64,000 nt of DNA. Source: an uncultured Collinsella sp. Its GTDB lineage: Bacteria; Actinomycetota; Coriobacteriia; Coriobacteriales; Coriobacteriaceae. Location: contig CABRHH010000001.1 of NCBI GenBank assembly GCA_902470695.1, positions 122,115 to 186,114 of the forward strand, given 5' to 3'. The notes beneath the pieces are model-generated. The model was not told the origin of the DNA. It did not search any database and saw only the letters and a list, made by a program, of their open reading frames with translations. Numbering within the stretch: the stretch's first letter is position 1; each line of letters starts with the position of its first letter. A program made the position numbers and the translations under genes. Shown piece by piece: positions 52,343 through 62,390 of the stretch.

Positions 52343-53419
52343 CTACGCCTCGAAGTAGTGCATCTTGTTGGTGGCGAACGCGATCGTTACGCAGAACCCC
52401 GCGCCCTCCTCGGAGCTCGCGGCAACCTCCAGCCCCATCTTGGCGCACAGCCGCTGCACCAGATACAGACCGATGCCCGTACTGCGCTTGGCCTGCCGTC
52501 CGTTCGCCCCGGTAAACCCACGGTCGAACACGCGCGGCAGGTCGGCCGCCGACACGCCGCATCCGTTGTCGCGCACCGCCAACTCGATGCGCTCGCGCGC
52601 CAACCCCTCATCCACGAGCCGCGACGAGAACTCGATCTGCCCGCCCTCGAGCGGCGCATACTTCACGCTGTTCTGAATCAGCTGCCCCAAGATGAACGCC
52701 ATCCACTTTTCGTCCGTGAACACCACCCGGTCCAGGTCGCCCAGCACCGGCACCACATGCGCGCCGATCAACAGGCGCGCATTCGCCTTCACGGCCTCCG
52801 TCACCAGCGCACGCAGCCCGTACGAGCGAATGAGGTAGTCGCGATCGAGCGACTCGGAACGCGCGAAATAGAGCGCCTGCTCGATAAAGCCCTCCACGCG
52901 CCCCAGCTCCTCACCGAGCGCCTCCGTCTTTGCTACCAGCACCTCACCCGACACCTCGGCCCCGCTCACCGCCGCCTCCTCGGCCAGGTTGTCGAGCATG
53001 AGATGGGCCGCGGCCAGCGGGCTTTTGGCCTCGTGCACCCAGGTCTCCACGTATTCGCGATAGTCGAGCGTCTGCCGGCGGGCAAGCGCCACGTCGTCGT
53101 TGGCCGCCTTGGCCACCACCCGCAGCGCGTCGAACGCGATCTGCCCCTCAAGATAGTCGGGCTCGGCCACCATCTCGGTGATCCATAGCGGATGCTCGAC
53201 GTCCTCGGCGCACTCGACCAGGCGGGAGAGAAACGGGCGCCGGCGTCGATAGTCAACAACGAGCGCCAGCGCGCCGCACAGCAGCAGCGTGATCGTCACC
53301 AACAGCACCAGCTCGCCGCTGGCCGCCGTGGTGTTCAGCATGATATTGCACATGAGGATGGCGAACCCCATGATGCTCACCTGCGGCCAGCAGGAGCGCA
53401 CGTACCGCCCGAACGTCAT
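52343..53419 (-). CDS. Sensor histidine kinase, BceS-like (intramembrane-sensing type)
   Basis: A 358-residue kinase with two membrane segments close together near the N-terminus (about 15-30 and 37-55) and almost no extracellular loop, a layout typical of BceS-type kinases. The H-box is YVETWVHEAKSPLAA; N-box LIQNSVKYAP, G-boxes DNGCGV and GIGLYLVQRL are complete. It follows the response regulator by 9 bp. BceS-type kinases normally sense antimicrobial-peptide flux through a BceAB ABC transporter, but none is found in the window. Confidence 0.9.
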   Translation of the reverse strand: MTFGRYVRSCWPQVSIMGFAILMCNIMLNTTAASGELVLLVTITLLLCGALALVVDYRRRRPFLSRLVECAEDVEHPLWITEMVAEPDYLEGQIAFDALRVVAKAANDDVALARRQTLDYREYVETWVHEAKSPLAAAHLMLDNLAEEAAVSGAEVSGEVLVAKTEALGEELGRVEGFIEQALYFARSESLDRDYLIRSYGLRALVTEAVKANARLLIGAHVVPVLGDLDRVVFTDEKWMAFILGQLIQNSVKYAPLEGGQIEFSSRLVDEGLARERIELAVRDNGCGVSAADLPRVFDRGFTGANGRQAKRSTGIGLYLVQRLCAKMGLEVAASSEEGAGFCVTIAFATNKMHYFEA

Positions 53420-53428
53420 ACGCGCCCC

Positions 53429-54097
53429 CTACACCGAATAGCCGCGGCCGCGATGCGTGGTGAGATAGCCCGTCACGCTGATCTTCTCCAGGGTGCCGCG
53501 CAGGCGGTTGATGTTCACCGTCAGGGTGTTGTCGTCCACGAAGGCGTCCGAATCCCACAGGTCGCGCATGATGGCCTCGCGGCTCACGATCGCACCGGCG
53601 CGGCTCATGAGCAGCGCCAAGATCCGCATCTCGTTCTTCGTGAGCTCGACTTGCTTGTCACCTGCGCTGGCAACCGAGCGGGAGAGGTCGAGCGAAAGAC
53701 CGTTGTACTCCAGCACGCGGCCGGCATCCGAGCCGCCCTGCGCACGGCGCAGCAGCGCCTGGATGCGCGCCACGAGCACGCAAGCGCTGTATGGTTTGGA
53801 GATGAAGTCATCGGCGCCCATGGTCATGCTCATGACCTCATCAACCTCGGTCACGCGCGAGGTCAGCACCACGATCGGCACCTCCGAGCGCTGGCGCAGC
53901 TCACGGCAGATGAGCTGGCCGTCGGTACCCGGCAAGGTGAGGTCGAGCAGTACCAGATCGGGAGCGGCCCGCTCGACATCCTCCGCAACCTGGTCGAACG
54001 TCAGGCAGTAGGTGACCTCGAAACCCTGGCGCTCCAGCACTTCGATCACCTCGTTGCGAATCGCCGCGTCGTCCTCGACGACGAAAATGCGCGCCAT
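53429..54097 (-). CDS. OmpR-family response regulator
   Basis: A 222-residue regulator. The receiver domain has the acidic pair in FVVEDD, the phospho-acceptor Asp in LVLLDLTLPG, the Thr/Ser position in VVLTSR and the Lys in DDFISKPYS. The C-terminal winged helix carries LTKNEMRILALLM and VNINRLRGTLE. The ATG at 54097 (GAGGGG upstream) is preferred to 54121. It forms an operon with the BceS-like kinase and likely controls cell-envelope stress genes elsewhere. Confidence 0.92.
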   Translation of the reverse strand: MARIFVVEDDAAIRNEVIEVLERQGFEVTYCLTFDQVAEDVERAAPDLVLLDLTLPGTDGQLICRELRQRSEVPIVVLTSRVTEVDEVMSMTMGADDFISKPYSACVLVARIQALLRRAQGGSDAGRVLEYNGLSLDLSRSVASAGDKQVELTKNEMRILALLMSRAGAIVSREAIMRDLWDSDAFVDDNTLTVNINRLRGTLEKISVTGYLTTHRGRGYSV

Positions 54098-54321
54098 GGC
54101 ACCCCTCGCTCCCGCCGGCATCCCGCACGCCGGCCCTTTGATTCAACCTGGTACAGCATGGTAGCACGCACATCGGCATGCAATCCGAACAGAACGGTAA
54201 GGTAGCGAGGCGAGAAGGCGTGGAGTGGGGGCGCCTGACCCGCGCGGGACGAACCAAGCGGCGTGCGGGAACCTCCCTCAGTCGGCAACCCCCGGCGCAG
54301 GCCCACCAGGCGTGCCCGGCC

Positions 54322-55185
54322 TTAGGCGAAGAGCTTGGCGCAGTCGGCAGCGAGGCTCTCGAGGGCGGCAGCGTCATCTTCTGCCGGGGCGCCGTCGGTC
54401 GCCGGAACCACACCGTGCTCATCCGACACCAAAAACAGCGCCGGGGCGGGCACGCGCGCGGGGATCGCATCCGCATCCAGCGCCACAGCGCCAGCTGCCG
54501 GCGCCGCGGACCCGTCTTGGCGCGCAGGCGCAGATACTGTCGCGGCGCTCGCTACATTTCCGCAGGCAGCCAATACCGCCGCCGAATCCGCCCCAGGCGC
54601 CACTGCCGAGACGAGCTCCGTCGCCGGCACGCGTCCAACGTCCACGCCGCGCGTCTGCGCCAGCTGCACCAAAAGATCCGCCGCGGCGCACAGCGGCTCA
54701 TCGGCCCCAGCCGCCAACAGCATGCGCCCGGCCTGCACCGCACCGAGTAGCTCGGGTGCCACGCCCGTCTCGCCTGCCTCGGCGCGCGCATGCTCGGCGC
54801 GCGCCAGCAGCGCGGCGGAGGCGGTGTCGGACAGCGGCTCATAGGCGCCCACCGTCATGGCGGCGTTGCCGTTCACGTCGATCACCAGCATGAGCACGCC
54901 GTCGTGCTCGGCATACGACCCTTCCGCCAGCGACCATTCCACATGCTGCTTGACCCAGGAGAGCATGTTGTGGGTCAGCGGCGCACCTTGCACGCGGCGC
55001 GCCGCCAGCGCACGGATATGCCGGTTGAGCAGCGGCACCCGCTTGCGAGCCATGCGCCAGCGACACACGAGCGCCGGCTCGTCGAGCGAGAAGCCCGCCG
55101 CCGCGCGCTCCTGCTCGGCGCAGAACGTCTCATACGCCCGTAGCTCGTCGTCGTTTTCGAAATATGCCTCAAGCCCCTCGGCCAT
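54322..55185 (-). CDS. Protein of unknown function downstream of purH
   Basis: A 287-residue protein I do not recognise. The first ~100 residues are well structured and mixed alpha/beta (RWRMARKRVPLLNRHIRALA, WVKQHVEWSLAEGSYAEHDG), followed by VLMLVIDVNGNAAMTVGAY, which looks like beta strands. The second half is Ala-rich. There is no signal peptide or membrane segment. AGAGGG precedes the ATG and purH ends 18 bp upstream, so the two are likely cotranscribed, but this alone does not give a role in purine synthesis. Confidence 0.7.
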   Translation of the reverse strand: MAEGLEAYFENDDELRAYETFCAEQERAAAGFSLDEPALVCRWRMARKRVPLLNRHIRALAARRVQGAPLTHNMLSWVKQHVEWSLAEGSYAEHDGVLMLVIDVNGNAAMTVGAYEPLSDTASAALLARAEHARAEAGETGVAPELLGAVQAGRMLLAAGADEPLCAAADLLVQLAQTRGVDVGRVPATELVSAVAPGADSAAVLAACGNVASAATVSAPARQDGSAAPAAGAVALDADAIPARVPAPALFLVSDEHGVVPATDGAPAEDDAAALESLAADCAKLFA

Positions 55186-55203
55186 GGCTGCCCTCTCTCG
55201 TGG

Positions 55204-56859
55204 CTAGTGGCGGAAGTGGCGGGTGCCGGTGAACACCATCGCGATGCCCAAATCGTCGCACGCCTGGATGGACTCGTCATCACGCACCGAGCCGCCGGGC
55301 TGGATGATCGCCGTCACGCCGTGCTCGGCGAGCACCTCGACGTTGTCGCGGAAGGGGAAGAACGCGTCGCTGGCGCAGGCGAAGCCGCCGGCCTGCTTGC
55401 TCAGGCGCCGGCAAACCTCCTCGGCACGCTGACAGGCCAGAAGCGCGGAGTCCACGCGGTTCGGCTGCCCCGGACCCATGCCGATGCCCATGCTGTCCTT
55501 CGCGATGAGAATCGCGTTGCTCTTCACGGTCTTGCACACGCGCCAGGCAAACAGCAGGTCGGCCATCTCGGCGTCCGTGGGCTTGCGCACGGTGGGGTAG
55601 GTGAAGGTGGCCACGTCCTCGTCCACGGTGTCCACGCACTGGACGAGCATGCCACCGTCGACCGTGCGGGCCTCGAGCTTGGCGTGCGCAGCGGCCTCGC
55701 CGCAGGCGAGCACGCGCAGGTTGGTGCGGCGCGACAGGCGCTCAAGCGCCTCGGGCGTGAACGACGGGGCGATCAACACCTCGACGAACAGCTTATCGCG
55801 GTCGGCGAAGTGCTCCACAAGCGACAACGGCACCTCGCGGTTCACGGCCACGATGCCGCCGAACGCGCTCTTGGGATCGCAGGCGAAGGCGCGGTCGTAG
55901 GCCTCGGTCACATCCTGGGCCACCGCCGAGCCGCAGGGGTTCTGGTGCTTCAAGATCACCACGGCGGGCTCGTCGAACTCGCGCACCGCGTTCCAGGCGG
56001 CGTCCGCATCCAGGAAGTTGTTGTAGGACAGCGGCTTGCCCTGGATCTGCTCGGCACCCACCAGCGGGCTTGCCGAGGAGGCCAGCTGGACGAAGTCATC
56101 GGTGAAACGGTACACGGCCGCCGTCTGATGCGGGTTCTCGCCGTAGCGCAGGTCCTGGGTTTTCTCCAGATGCAGGCTGAACTGCGTCGGCGGCACGAAG
56201 GCGGCACCGTCCGCAGCGCCCGCAGCACCGGCCTTTTCGGCGGCACCCTCGCCCGCCAGGTAGTCGTTCAGCCAGGTGGAGATGGCAGTGTCGTAAGCGG
56301 CGGTACGCGTGTAGACCTTCGCGGCCAGCAGGCGACGCGTGCCCAACGTCGTGGCGCCCTCATGGGCGGCCATCTCGGCGAGCACCCGCTCGTAATCGGC
56401 CGGGTCGCACACCACGGTCACCGAATCGTTGTTCTTGGCGGCCGAGCGCAGCATGGAGGGGCCGCCGATGTCGATGTGCTCGATAGCGTCGACGAAGGTC
56501 ACGTCGGGGTTCGCCACGGTCTTCTCGAACTCGTAGAGGTTGACCGCCACCAGGTCGATCATGCCGATCCCATGCTCGGCCGCCTGCGCCATGTGCTCGG
56601 CGGAGTCGCGGCGGGCAAGCAGGCCGCCGTGGACCTTGGGGTGAAGGGTCTTCACACGGCCGTCCATCATCTCGGGGAACCCGGTGAACTCCTCGATGGG
56701 CACCACGGGGACGCCCGCCTCCTCAAGCACGCGCGCCGTGCCGCCGGTCGAGATGATCTCGACCCCGTAATCCTCGACCAGACGCTGGGCAAACGCCACC
56801 ACGCCCGTCTTGTCCGTCACCGAGATCAGCGCACGCGAGATCTTCCCCTCGGAAGCCAT
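55204..56859 (-). CDS. purH: Bifunctional AICAR formyltransferase/IMP cyclohydrolase
   Basis: A 551-residue cytoplasmic enzyme for the last two steps of IMP synthesis. The N-terminal cyclohydrolase domain has [36 protein letters not shown] and [14 protein letters not shown]. The formyltransferase domain has [22 protein letters not shown] and SDAFFPFRD. Length is slightly above the usual ~515 because of an Ala-rich insert at about 205-220 ([18 protein letters not shown]). AAGGAGG precedes the ATG. Other purine genes are not in the window. Confidence 0.96.
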   Translation of the reverse strand: MASEGKISRALISVTDKTGVVAFAQRLVEDYGVEIISTGGTARVLEEAGVPVVPIEEFTGFPEMMDGRVKTLHPKVHGGLLARRDSAEHMAQAAEHGIGMIDLVAVNLYEFEKTVANPDVTFVDAIEHIDIGGPSMLRSAAKNNDSVTVVCDPADYERVLAEMAAHEGATTLGTRRLLAAKVYTRTAAYDTAISTWLNDYLAGEGAAEKAGAAGAADGAAFVPPTQFSLHLEKTQDLRYGENPHQTAAVYRFTDDFVQLASSASPLVGAEQIQGKPLSYNNFLDADAAWNAVREFDEPAVVILKHQNPCGSAVAQDVTEAYDRAFACDPKSAFGGIVAVNREVPLSLVEHFADRDKLFVEVLIAPSFTPEALERLSRRTNLRVLACGEAAAHAKLEARTVDGGMLVQCVDTVDEDVATFTYPTVRKPTDAEMADLLFAWRVCKTVKSNAILIAKDSMGIGMGPGQPNRVDSALLACQRAEEVCRRLSKQAGGFACASDAFFPFRDNVEVLAEHGVTAIIQPGGSVRDDESIQACDDLGIAMVFTGTRHFRH

Positions 56860-57103
56860 GCCGCCCCTCCTTCACACCAAGGCAGCGCCGCACGACGCGA
56901 TGGTCGGCGCGCTGCGTTTCACGTACTCGTCTAATGTAGCGCAACAGGTGTCCTCGAACCCTCTCCGCCAGCCCGCTTTTGGAGAACCTGCCAAGAAAAC
57001 ATGGGGGTTGCGCGTAGAATTCGCGGCGCTCACCAGGCTACACATGCGCACCATACAAAAGCACCCTTGAGGTGGTAGAAACAAACAAGACCGAGGAGGG
57101 TGC

Positions 57104-57739
57104 ATGGTTTCGCGTGTCACGTACAGACCGTTCGATGAGAACGACTTCAACGAGCTTGCCACGATCTTGCAAGACGCATGGCACACGCACGTCCCCTCTC
57201 CCGGGTACGGCTTTCTGGAAGCCTGCTGCGACCTTGCCCATTCCTTGGCCATTTCCACGTTTTCTCAAGTTGCGCTCATCGATGAGGCGCCGCGCGGCAT
57301 CGTGCTTGCACGTCCGGGAAGCCGTCACACGATCATGAACGAACGCTGGCATCGGGCCTGGGCCGACTACTGCCATCAGATGCAGCTCGCCGAGCCGCAG
57401 GCAGCGGCCGCATACGGCTCCAGCGTCGAGATGATGGACCGCACCAACGCGCGCCTGCTGCAAAGCAGCGGCCTGGCGGGCTCGACCGAGATCACGCTGC
57501 TCGCCGTAGACAAGACGGCGCGCGGGCTGGGCATCGGCGGCGTGCTGCTCGACGCCGTGACCACCTATCTGGCCTCGCACGGCGCCGACCGGGCATTTCT
57601 GTACACCGACACCGATTGCACCTGGCCGTTCTACGAGCACCACGGCTTCAAGCGCGCCGGGGCCTACCGCGCCAAGCGCGAGGAGCGCAAGCTCATCCCC
57701 AAGGAGATGTACATCTACGGGCTCGATCTGAGCGCGTAG
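57104..57739 (+). CDS. GNAT-family N-acetyltransferase
   Basis: A 211-residue acetyltransferase. The acetyl-CoA loop is visible as LAVDKTARGLGIGGVLLDAV (Q/R-x-x-G-x-G/A type), followed by LYTDTDCTWPFYEHHGFKRAG, the usual motif B end. Its N-terminal part is longer than in simple GNAT proteins and covers the acceptor side. The substrate is unknown. GAGGAGGG precedes the ATG. It is a single gene divergent from purH and ends before the strong hairpin at 57.9 kb. Confidence 0.85.
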   Translation: MVSRVTYRPFDENDFNELATILQDAWHTHVPSPGYGFLEACCDLAHSLAISTFSQVALIDEAPRGIVLARPGSRHTIMNERWHRAWADYCHQMQLAEPQAAAAYGSSVEMMDRTNARLLQSSGLAGSTEITLLAVDKTARGLGIGGVLLDAVTTYLASHGADRAFLYTDTDCTWPFYEHHGFKRAGAYRAKREERKLIPKEMYIYGLDLSA

Positions 57740-57873
57740 GGCGCCAGCAGTCCTGAGCCGAGCGCACGTTCCTGCCAGCGTCTGAGCGCGCTACGCCACG
57801 GGCACGGCGAAGGGCGCGAGCTGGCGGCACCGCAGGCACCATCAGGGCGCAAGGCCCAAACCGTCCACAACAC

Positions 57874-57914
57874 AATGCGCCCGGCTCGGAAATCGCTTCC
57901 GAGCCGGGCGCATT
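57874..57914. terminator. Perfect 18-bp hairpin between convergent genes
   Basis: Left arm AATGCGCCCGGCTCGGAA and its exact complement flank a 5-nt loop (ATCGC). It lies between the acetyltransferase and the DUF2207 gene, which converge. The AA/TT ends give short A and T runs on both strands. Very likely a two-way terminator. Confidence 0.8.
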
Positions 57915-58039
57915 CGCATGCGAGCAGGCCGCGACCCCGAACGGGGTCCCGCCAGCCAGCTCGGCGCAGCGCGAGCCGTGCCCGCTGACAGGGCGGGCGA
58001 CTGACGGGCCCACTGCCGGCGCAGGTGTCCGCCTGCCAG

Positions 58040-59974
58040 CTAGAACGTGCCGCCGCCTCCGCCGCCGACGCCGCCTCCGCCGCCACCCGAGAAGCCGCCG
58101 CCAAAACCGCCACCCGAGCTCGACGCGCTGCTGGCGAGCTCCGAGACGCTCGCGTGGTAGGCCGTGTGCATCTCGCTGGCGGGCGTGCCCAGGCTGCCGT
58201 GCGGGTAGCACCACCAGTAGATCGGGTAGTAGTAGCCCATGTCCTCGTCCCCGCGCAGGTCGTGGGGCACCGCGTCGGCCAGACGACGCAGCACCTCGTC
58301 GGACACGCCGAGCGCCACCGCCATGACCAGCAGCTTGTTCCACAAGATCAAATCGCTCGGCACGGCCTCATCCAGGTTCGTGAAATCCTCCAGCCAGCGC
58401 TTGAGCGCCGCGCAGCGCTCGCGCAGCTCGGTGGCCTCCTGCGTGTAGCAGGTCGTGGTCGACACCACGAGCATCGCCGCCGCGAGCAGCACCGCCGAGG
58501 CGATGAAGGCGGGCATGTTCGCGAAATCCATCGCGATCGAGAAGAAAAGCGAGCCCGCGGCAGCCAGCACGATCAGCACCATCGCGCCAACGGTATACCC
58601 GGCGCTCACCAGGCTCACCAGGCTACGTCGCTCCAGCTCGGCGCTGATGTCGGTCTTGAAATCGTCGATGCGCTCGCCCATGCGTTTGGGATCATCTTCG
58701 GCCGCCTCGTGCAGGCCGTCGAACGCCACGCGCGCACCTGCCTCGGCATCGGCGCCGAAGTATAGATCGAGCGCGCGCCGGTCGATCTCGCCCTCGGCGC
58801 GGGTGGGATCGAGCAGCACGAGCGTGTAGGCCTCCCGCTGCTTGCTGCCGAACAGGCCGCGCTTCTCCTCCACCGTGCGCTCCAGGGCGACGGCGCGGTT
58901 ATCGGTGAGGCGCATGAGGGTCGCCACGAACGCGCGGTCCTCGACCACGCCGCTGTTCATGAACGCCGAAAGCACGGCCGGATGGTCGGCAGACGGCACG
59001 TCACGGAAATAGGTCTCCTGGAACACCGGGCGGCGCGTGCGGTATTTGGTTGCACGCACGAACAGCACGCCCGCCAGCAGCAGGGCCGGCAGGACCACCT
59101 GCACGACCGAGCCTGCCGCGAGCAAGACACGCGCACGCTCACGCTGCGCGTTGGCCTCATCGGCCCATGCCTGCTCCTCCTGCAAAATCGTGGGCAGCCG
59201 CTCGCCGCCGGCTACCGCAAGCCCGGGCACCCAGGCGGCCGGGAACGCGATGCGGGCCTCGGCGAACTGGCCCGACTCGACCTTCGGCGCCTCGAAGGTG
59301 ACCTGGGAGGTGGTGCCCACGTCGATGGACACGGCACCGTCGAGCGGCCCGTGCGCCCATGCACGCAGGTTGGGGTCGCTGGCCTGGGCGCCGGCAGACG
59401 CCGCCACGCCCGAGGCGGCCTCGTCGGCAAACGTCACCGTGAGATGTACCTGCTCGGAGTTCTCCTCCCACGCGGGCCCGATGAACTTCCAGTACAGCTC
59501 GGCCGTGTCCGGCCAGGCCATGACCGCACCGGACAGCACGTAGGACACGGTCACGCGCGCCTCGCTATCGGAGTCCGACGGCATGAAGACCTGGATGCGT
59601 TCGGTACCGTCCTCCTGGGAGACCGTGAACACGCCGTCTTGCCCCGCCTGCGCGCTCGAGGCCTGCGAGAAGGCCCGCTCGCCATCGCCGCGGTCGACGC
59701 TCACGCCCTGCACCCGCACGCTCGATGCCGCGCCCTGCTGGTTGTCCCCCTCAGGGATCTCCCAGAACACGCCGTTCACATCGTCGTCGAAGGCAAAGGT
59801 GCGCGACTCGCGCACCGCCAAGGTGCCGTCCGCCTCAACGACCGCTTGAATGTCCACGCCCGTCATGCTGTAGTCGCCGGCACGGGCCGCTTGCGGTGCA
59901 AGCATCACCGCGCATAGGGCAAACGCGAGCGCGGCAAGCAGCCGCACGCGAACGCGAAAACCATTCGAACCCAT
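58040..59974 (-). CDS. DUF2207 membrane protein with Gly-rich C-terminus
   Basis: A 644-residue exported membrane protein. Signal peptide LLAALAFALCAVMLAPQAARA (residues 12-32, given in part), an extracytoplasmic beta-rich DUF2207 domain starting GDYSMTGVDIQAVVEADGT, a membrane segment near 290-310 (VVQVVLPALLLAGVLFV), a cytoplasmic part, two more hydrophobic segments near 455-500, and a C-terminal tail of Gly/Ser ending GGGGTF. Such proteins often occur with LemA, here 3.4 kb away. The function is not known. GGAAGGAA precedes the ATG. Confidence 0.88.
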   Translation of the reverse strand: MGSNGFRVRVRLLAALAFALCAVMLAPQAARAGDYSMTGVDIQAVVEADGTLAVRESRTFAFDDDVNGVFWEIPEGDNQQGAASSVRVQGVSVDRGDGERAFSQASSAQAGQDGVFTVSQEDGTERIQVFMPSDSDSEARVTVSYVLSGAVMAWPDTAELYWKFIGPAWEENSEQVHLTVTFADEAASGVAASAGAQASDPNLRAWAHGPLDGAVSIDVGTTSQVTFEAPKVESGQFAEARIAFPAAWVPGLAVAGGERLPTILQEEQAWADEANAQRERARVLLAAGSVVQVVLPALLLAGVLFVRATKYRTRRPVFQETYFRDVPSADHPAVLSAFMNSGVVEDRAFVATLMRLTDNRAVALERTVEEKRGLFGSKQREAYTLVLLDPTRAEGEIDRRALDLYFGADAEAGARVAFDGLHEAAEDDPKRMGERIDDFKTDISAELERRSLVSLVSAGYTVGAMVLIVLAAAGSLFFSIAMDFANMPAFIASAVLLAAAMLVVSTTTCYTQEATELRERCAALKRWLEDFTNLDEAVPSDLILWNKLLVMAVALGVSDEVLRRLADAVPHDLRGDEDMGYYYPIYWWCYPHGSLGTPASEMHTAYHASVSELASSASSSGGGFGGGFSGGGGGGVGGGGGGTF

Positions 59975-60233
59975 GAGATTTCCTTCCTCGCAGGTACTGT
60001 TGTGCGCCTATTGTACCTGCTGTGGCTGCCGCCGACACCGGGCTCCGTGCGCGCGCCAGCCGCAAGGCCGCACCGGCTGAGAGTCCTCAGCGGCTGCCAA
60101 CCCGCACCCGCGCGGGCCGGCGGCGCGGGCACGGGCCATAGGTGTCCGCGCCGCCGGGTATACTGAGCCGCAAGGCGGCACCACCGATGTGCCGCGCAGG
60201 CAAGCGACGCGCAGCGCCGGGAAAGAGGTTCGT

Positions 60234-60752
60234 ATGGCTATCAACAAGAAGGTTGCCGACATTCTGGAACAGCAGATCAACAAGGAGCTCTACTCCGCGT
60301 ATCTGTATCTCACCTTCGCCGATTACTACGAGGACCGTGGCCTGAAGGGCTTCGCCAACTGGTACATGATCCAGGTCCGCGAGGAGACCGACCACGCCCT
60401 GGCACTCCGCCGCTATCTGCTCGACAACGAATACACGCCCACCATGATGGCCATCGAGCAGCCCACCATGACCTTCGACAACGACCTCGCCCCGCTCGAG
60501 GCTGGTCTTGAGCACGAGCAGTACATCACCGAGAACATCCACCGCTGCTACGAGACGGCCATCGAGGCGCACGACATCCGCGCCATGCGCATGCTCGACT
60601 GGTTCGTGCGGGAGCAGGGCGAGGAAGAGGCGAACGCGCGCGACATGATCACGAACATGAAGCTGTTCGGCTCCGACCCCAAGGGCCTGTTCGACCTCGA
60701 TCGCGAGTACCAGGCCCGCGTGTACAACCAGCAGACCGCGCTGCCCATGTAG
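60234..60752 (+). CDS. ftn: Ferritin
   Basis: A 172-residue ferritin that oxidises and stores iron in a 24-subunit shell. Ferroxidase residues are visible: Glu17 in QINKELYSAYLY, Glu50 and His53 in REETDHA, Glu94 in LEHEQYITENI and the Gln/Glu in VREQGEEE. The length is normal for bacterial non-haem ferritin. The ATG at 60234 follows AAAGAGG; the longer frame to 60189 is rejected. It is a single gene with its own terminator at 60870. Confidence 0.95.
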   Translation: MAINKKVADILEQQINKELYSAYLYLTFADYYEDRGLKGFANWYMIQVREETDHALALRRYLLDNEYTPTMMAIEQPTMTFDNDLAPLEAGLEHEQYITENIHRCYETAIEAHDIRAMRMLDWFVREQGEEEANARDMITNMKLFGSDPKGLFDLDREYQARVYNQQTALPM

Positions 60753-60869
60753 CCCCGCCCGTAGCCTTACCTGCAGCCCACCGCAGCGAGCGCGGGGCCG
60801 TCAACGCGGGCGCATCCGGGAATCAGATTCCATCCTGTGGGCCATAGGACAAAACGTGTGTCTCGCATT

Positions 60870-60900
60870 GGGCCGTCTGCGCAGGTGGACGGCCCTTTCT
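60870..60900 (+). terminator. Intrinsic terminator after ferritin
   Basis: Stem GGGCCGTC / GACGGCCC (8 bp) with a 10-nt loop is followed by TTTCTCCC on the plus strand, 118 bp after the ferritin stop. Confidence 0.65.
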
Positions 60901-60976
60901 CCCATCCAAGGGATCGGAAGCGCGCGCTTCGAGCTCCGCTCCCCGCGGAAGCAGCGAGCCCCTCGGACCATGAATA

Positions 60977-61019
60977 AGCCGCCCTCCATTCTCTCGATAT
61001 CGAGGAACGGAGGGCGGCT
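60977..61019 (-). terminator. Intrinsic terminator after the lipid kinase gene
   Basis: Arms AGCCGCCCTCC and GGAGGGCGGCT pair perfectly over 11 bp and enclose a second palindrome, CTCGATATCGAG. It ends 36 bp from the kinase stop codon and is followed by TTATTC on the minus strand. Confidence 0.75.
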
Positions 61020-61055
61020 CAAACGGTTCTTGGGGGCGAGGCGTCGCGCTATGGG

Positions 61056-61967
61056 CTACTCGGCGTCCGTCTTCAGCGGGAAGGTGCGCAGGCGAGAAGG
61101 AGCCACCGTGAGCTCGACTGGGAGCTTCGGCCCCTCGTCGCCGTCCATGCCGCAGGTGAGCTCCCCGTCCAGGCACTCGATCTTGATGCTCTTGCCGTGC
61201 AGGAACAAGACGTGCTCGCTCTCATCCACCGAGCGCGTGAGGACGTTCGGGATGATCGAGACGAGCGCCGGGAGCGAGGCGTCCTTGAGAGCGAGCAGAT
61301 GGATGAGGCCCTCATCGGTCTGCGTGTCCTCGGCGGCAGAGAACTCGTTCACCATCACGTTCGCGGAGAAGCCGATGAACGAGTTGATATCCTCCTCGAT
61401 CGCATCCCCGTCGACGGTGATGCGCAAACGATGGGACTCGTCCCCGCCGATGCTCTTGAGCTCGCTCGCAACATAGGCCGCGAACCCGAAGCGAGACTTG
61501 TCCTCAGAGGAGACCTCGCGGATGCCCTCGGGGAGCGCCCCGCCCGTAAGCGTGTAGGTGAACGGGTCGCCGTTCGCGAAGGCCAGATCGAGCGGCACGG
61601 TACGGGAGCAGTCGATGGCCTCCAGGACCCCGGGCACATCGCGCGGGTAGCCGAGGGTGCGAGCGAGGCCGTTGCCGGTACCGCCGGGGAGGATACCGAG
61701 CGCGGGGAGCTCCTCGGTCTCGTCTGCACCGTCGAGAAGACCGCGGACCGCGGTGCCCACCGTGCCGTCGCCACCTACCACGAACAGGGCGTCCACCTCG
61801 TTCTCACGGCCCTCGCGCGCGAGCCTCTTGACATCCTCCGCATCCTCGCTCACGCAAATCTCCACCTCATCGAAACAGGCGGAGAGGCTCGTCTTGATGT
61901 CCTCGGCGAGGTCCTTCCCGCTTTCATCGCCGGAATTGGGATTGATGATGACGCGTGCGATGCTCAT
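61056..61967 (-). CDS. Diacylglycerol kinase-family lipid kinase (DagK/YegS type)
   Basis: A 303-residue cytoplasmic lipid kinase. Motifs: IINPNSGDESG near the N-terminus, VVGGDGTVG for the nucleotide site and LPGGTGNGLARTLG. The C-terminal domain ends with LTCGMDGDEG, which carries conserved Asp/Glu residues. Family members phosphorylate diacylglycerol or related lipids to recycle them into phospholipid. AGAAAGG precedes the ATG. It is a single gene with a hairpin terminator. Confidence 0.9.
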   Translation of the reverse strand: MSIARVIINPNSGDESGKDLAEDIKTSLSACFDEVEICVSEDAEDVKRLAREGRENEVDALFVVGGDGTVGTAVRGLLDGADETEELPALGILPGGTGNGLARTLGYPRDVPGVLEAIDCSRTVPLDLAFANGDPFTYTLTGGALPEGIREVSSEDKSRFGFAAYVASELKSIGGDESHRLRITVDGDAIEEDINSFIGFSANVMVNEFSAAEDTQTDEGLIHLLALKDASLPALVSIIPNVLTRSVDESEHVLFLHGKSIKIECLDGELTCGMDGDEGPKLPVELTVAPSRLRTFPLKTDAE

Positions 61968-62248
61968 GGCAGAACCTTTCTCGCGAGCGACGTTCGTACG
62001 AGATTATTCTATCTGCCTTGTGACCTTATACGGCAGGAAACGCCAGGCAGGCGGCGTGTCAGCGCCTTCTTTCCCAGTTCGGAAGCATAGCTCCACCCTC
62101 GGGGTAAACCTTTCTTTTATATAGGCAGCCTGCGGGCAGCGACCTGCGCCTTGGCCTTACGCGCGCACGTCTCGCGCCTGCAACAGGACGGGCATAAAGC
62201 GAGCGCCCGCTCAACCCGAAGGGAGCAGGCGCTCGTATACATTTCACC

Positions 62249-62338
62249 TGGCGGAGAGAGGGGGATTCGAACCCCCGAGACGCTTGCGCGCCTAACGGTT
62301 TTCAAGACCGCCGCATTCAACCGCTCTGCCATCTCTCC
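62249..62338 (-). tRNA. tRNA-Ser (anticodon UGA)
   Basis: On the minus strand the 90-nt gene starts GGAGAGATGGCAGAGCGGTT and ends in CCGCCA, so CCA is encoded. The acceptor stem GGAGAGA pairs with TCTCTCC; the anticodon loop is CTTGAAA with TGA in the centre; a long variable arm (GTTAGGCGCGCAAGCGTCT) marks a class II serine tRNA; the T arm is GGGGGTTCGAATCCCCC. Confidence 0.96.
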
Positions 62339-62390
62339 GTGAGTGGCTATCATAGCACCCCACGCGCCGAATGCCGCCGAGAGTCGGCGT

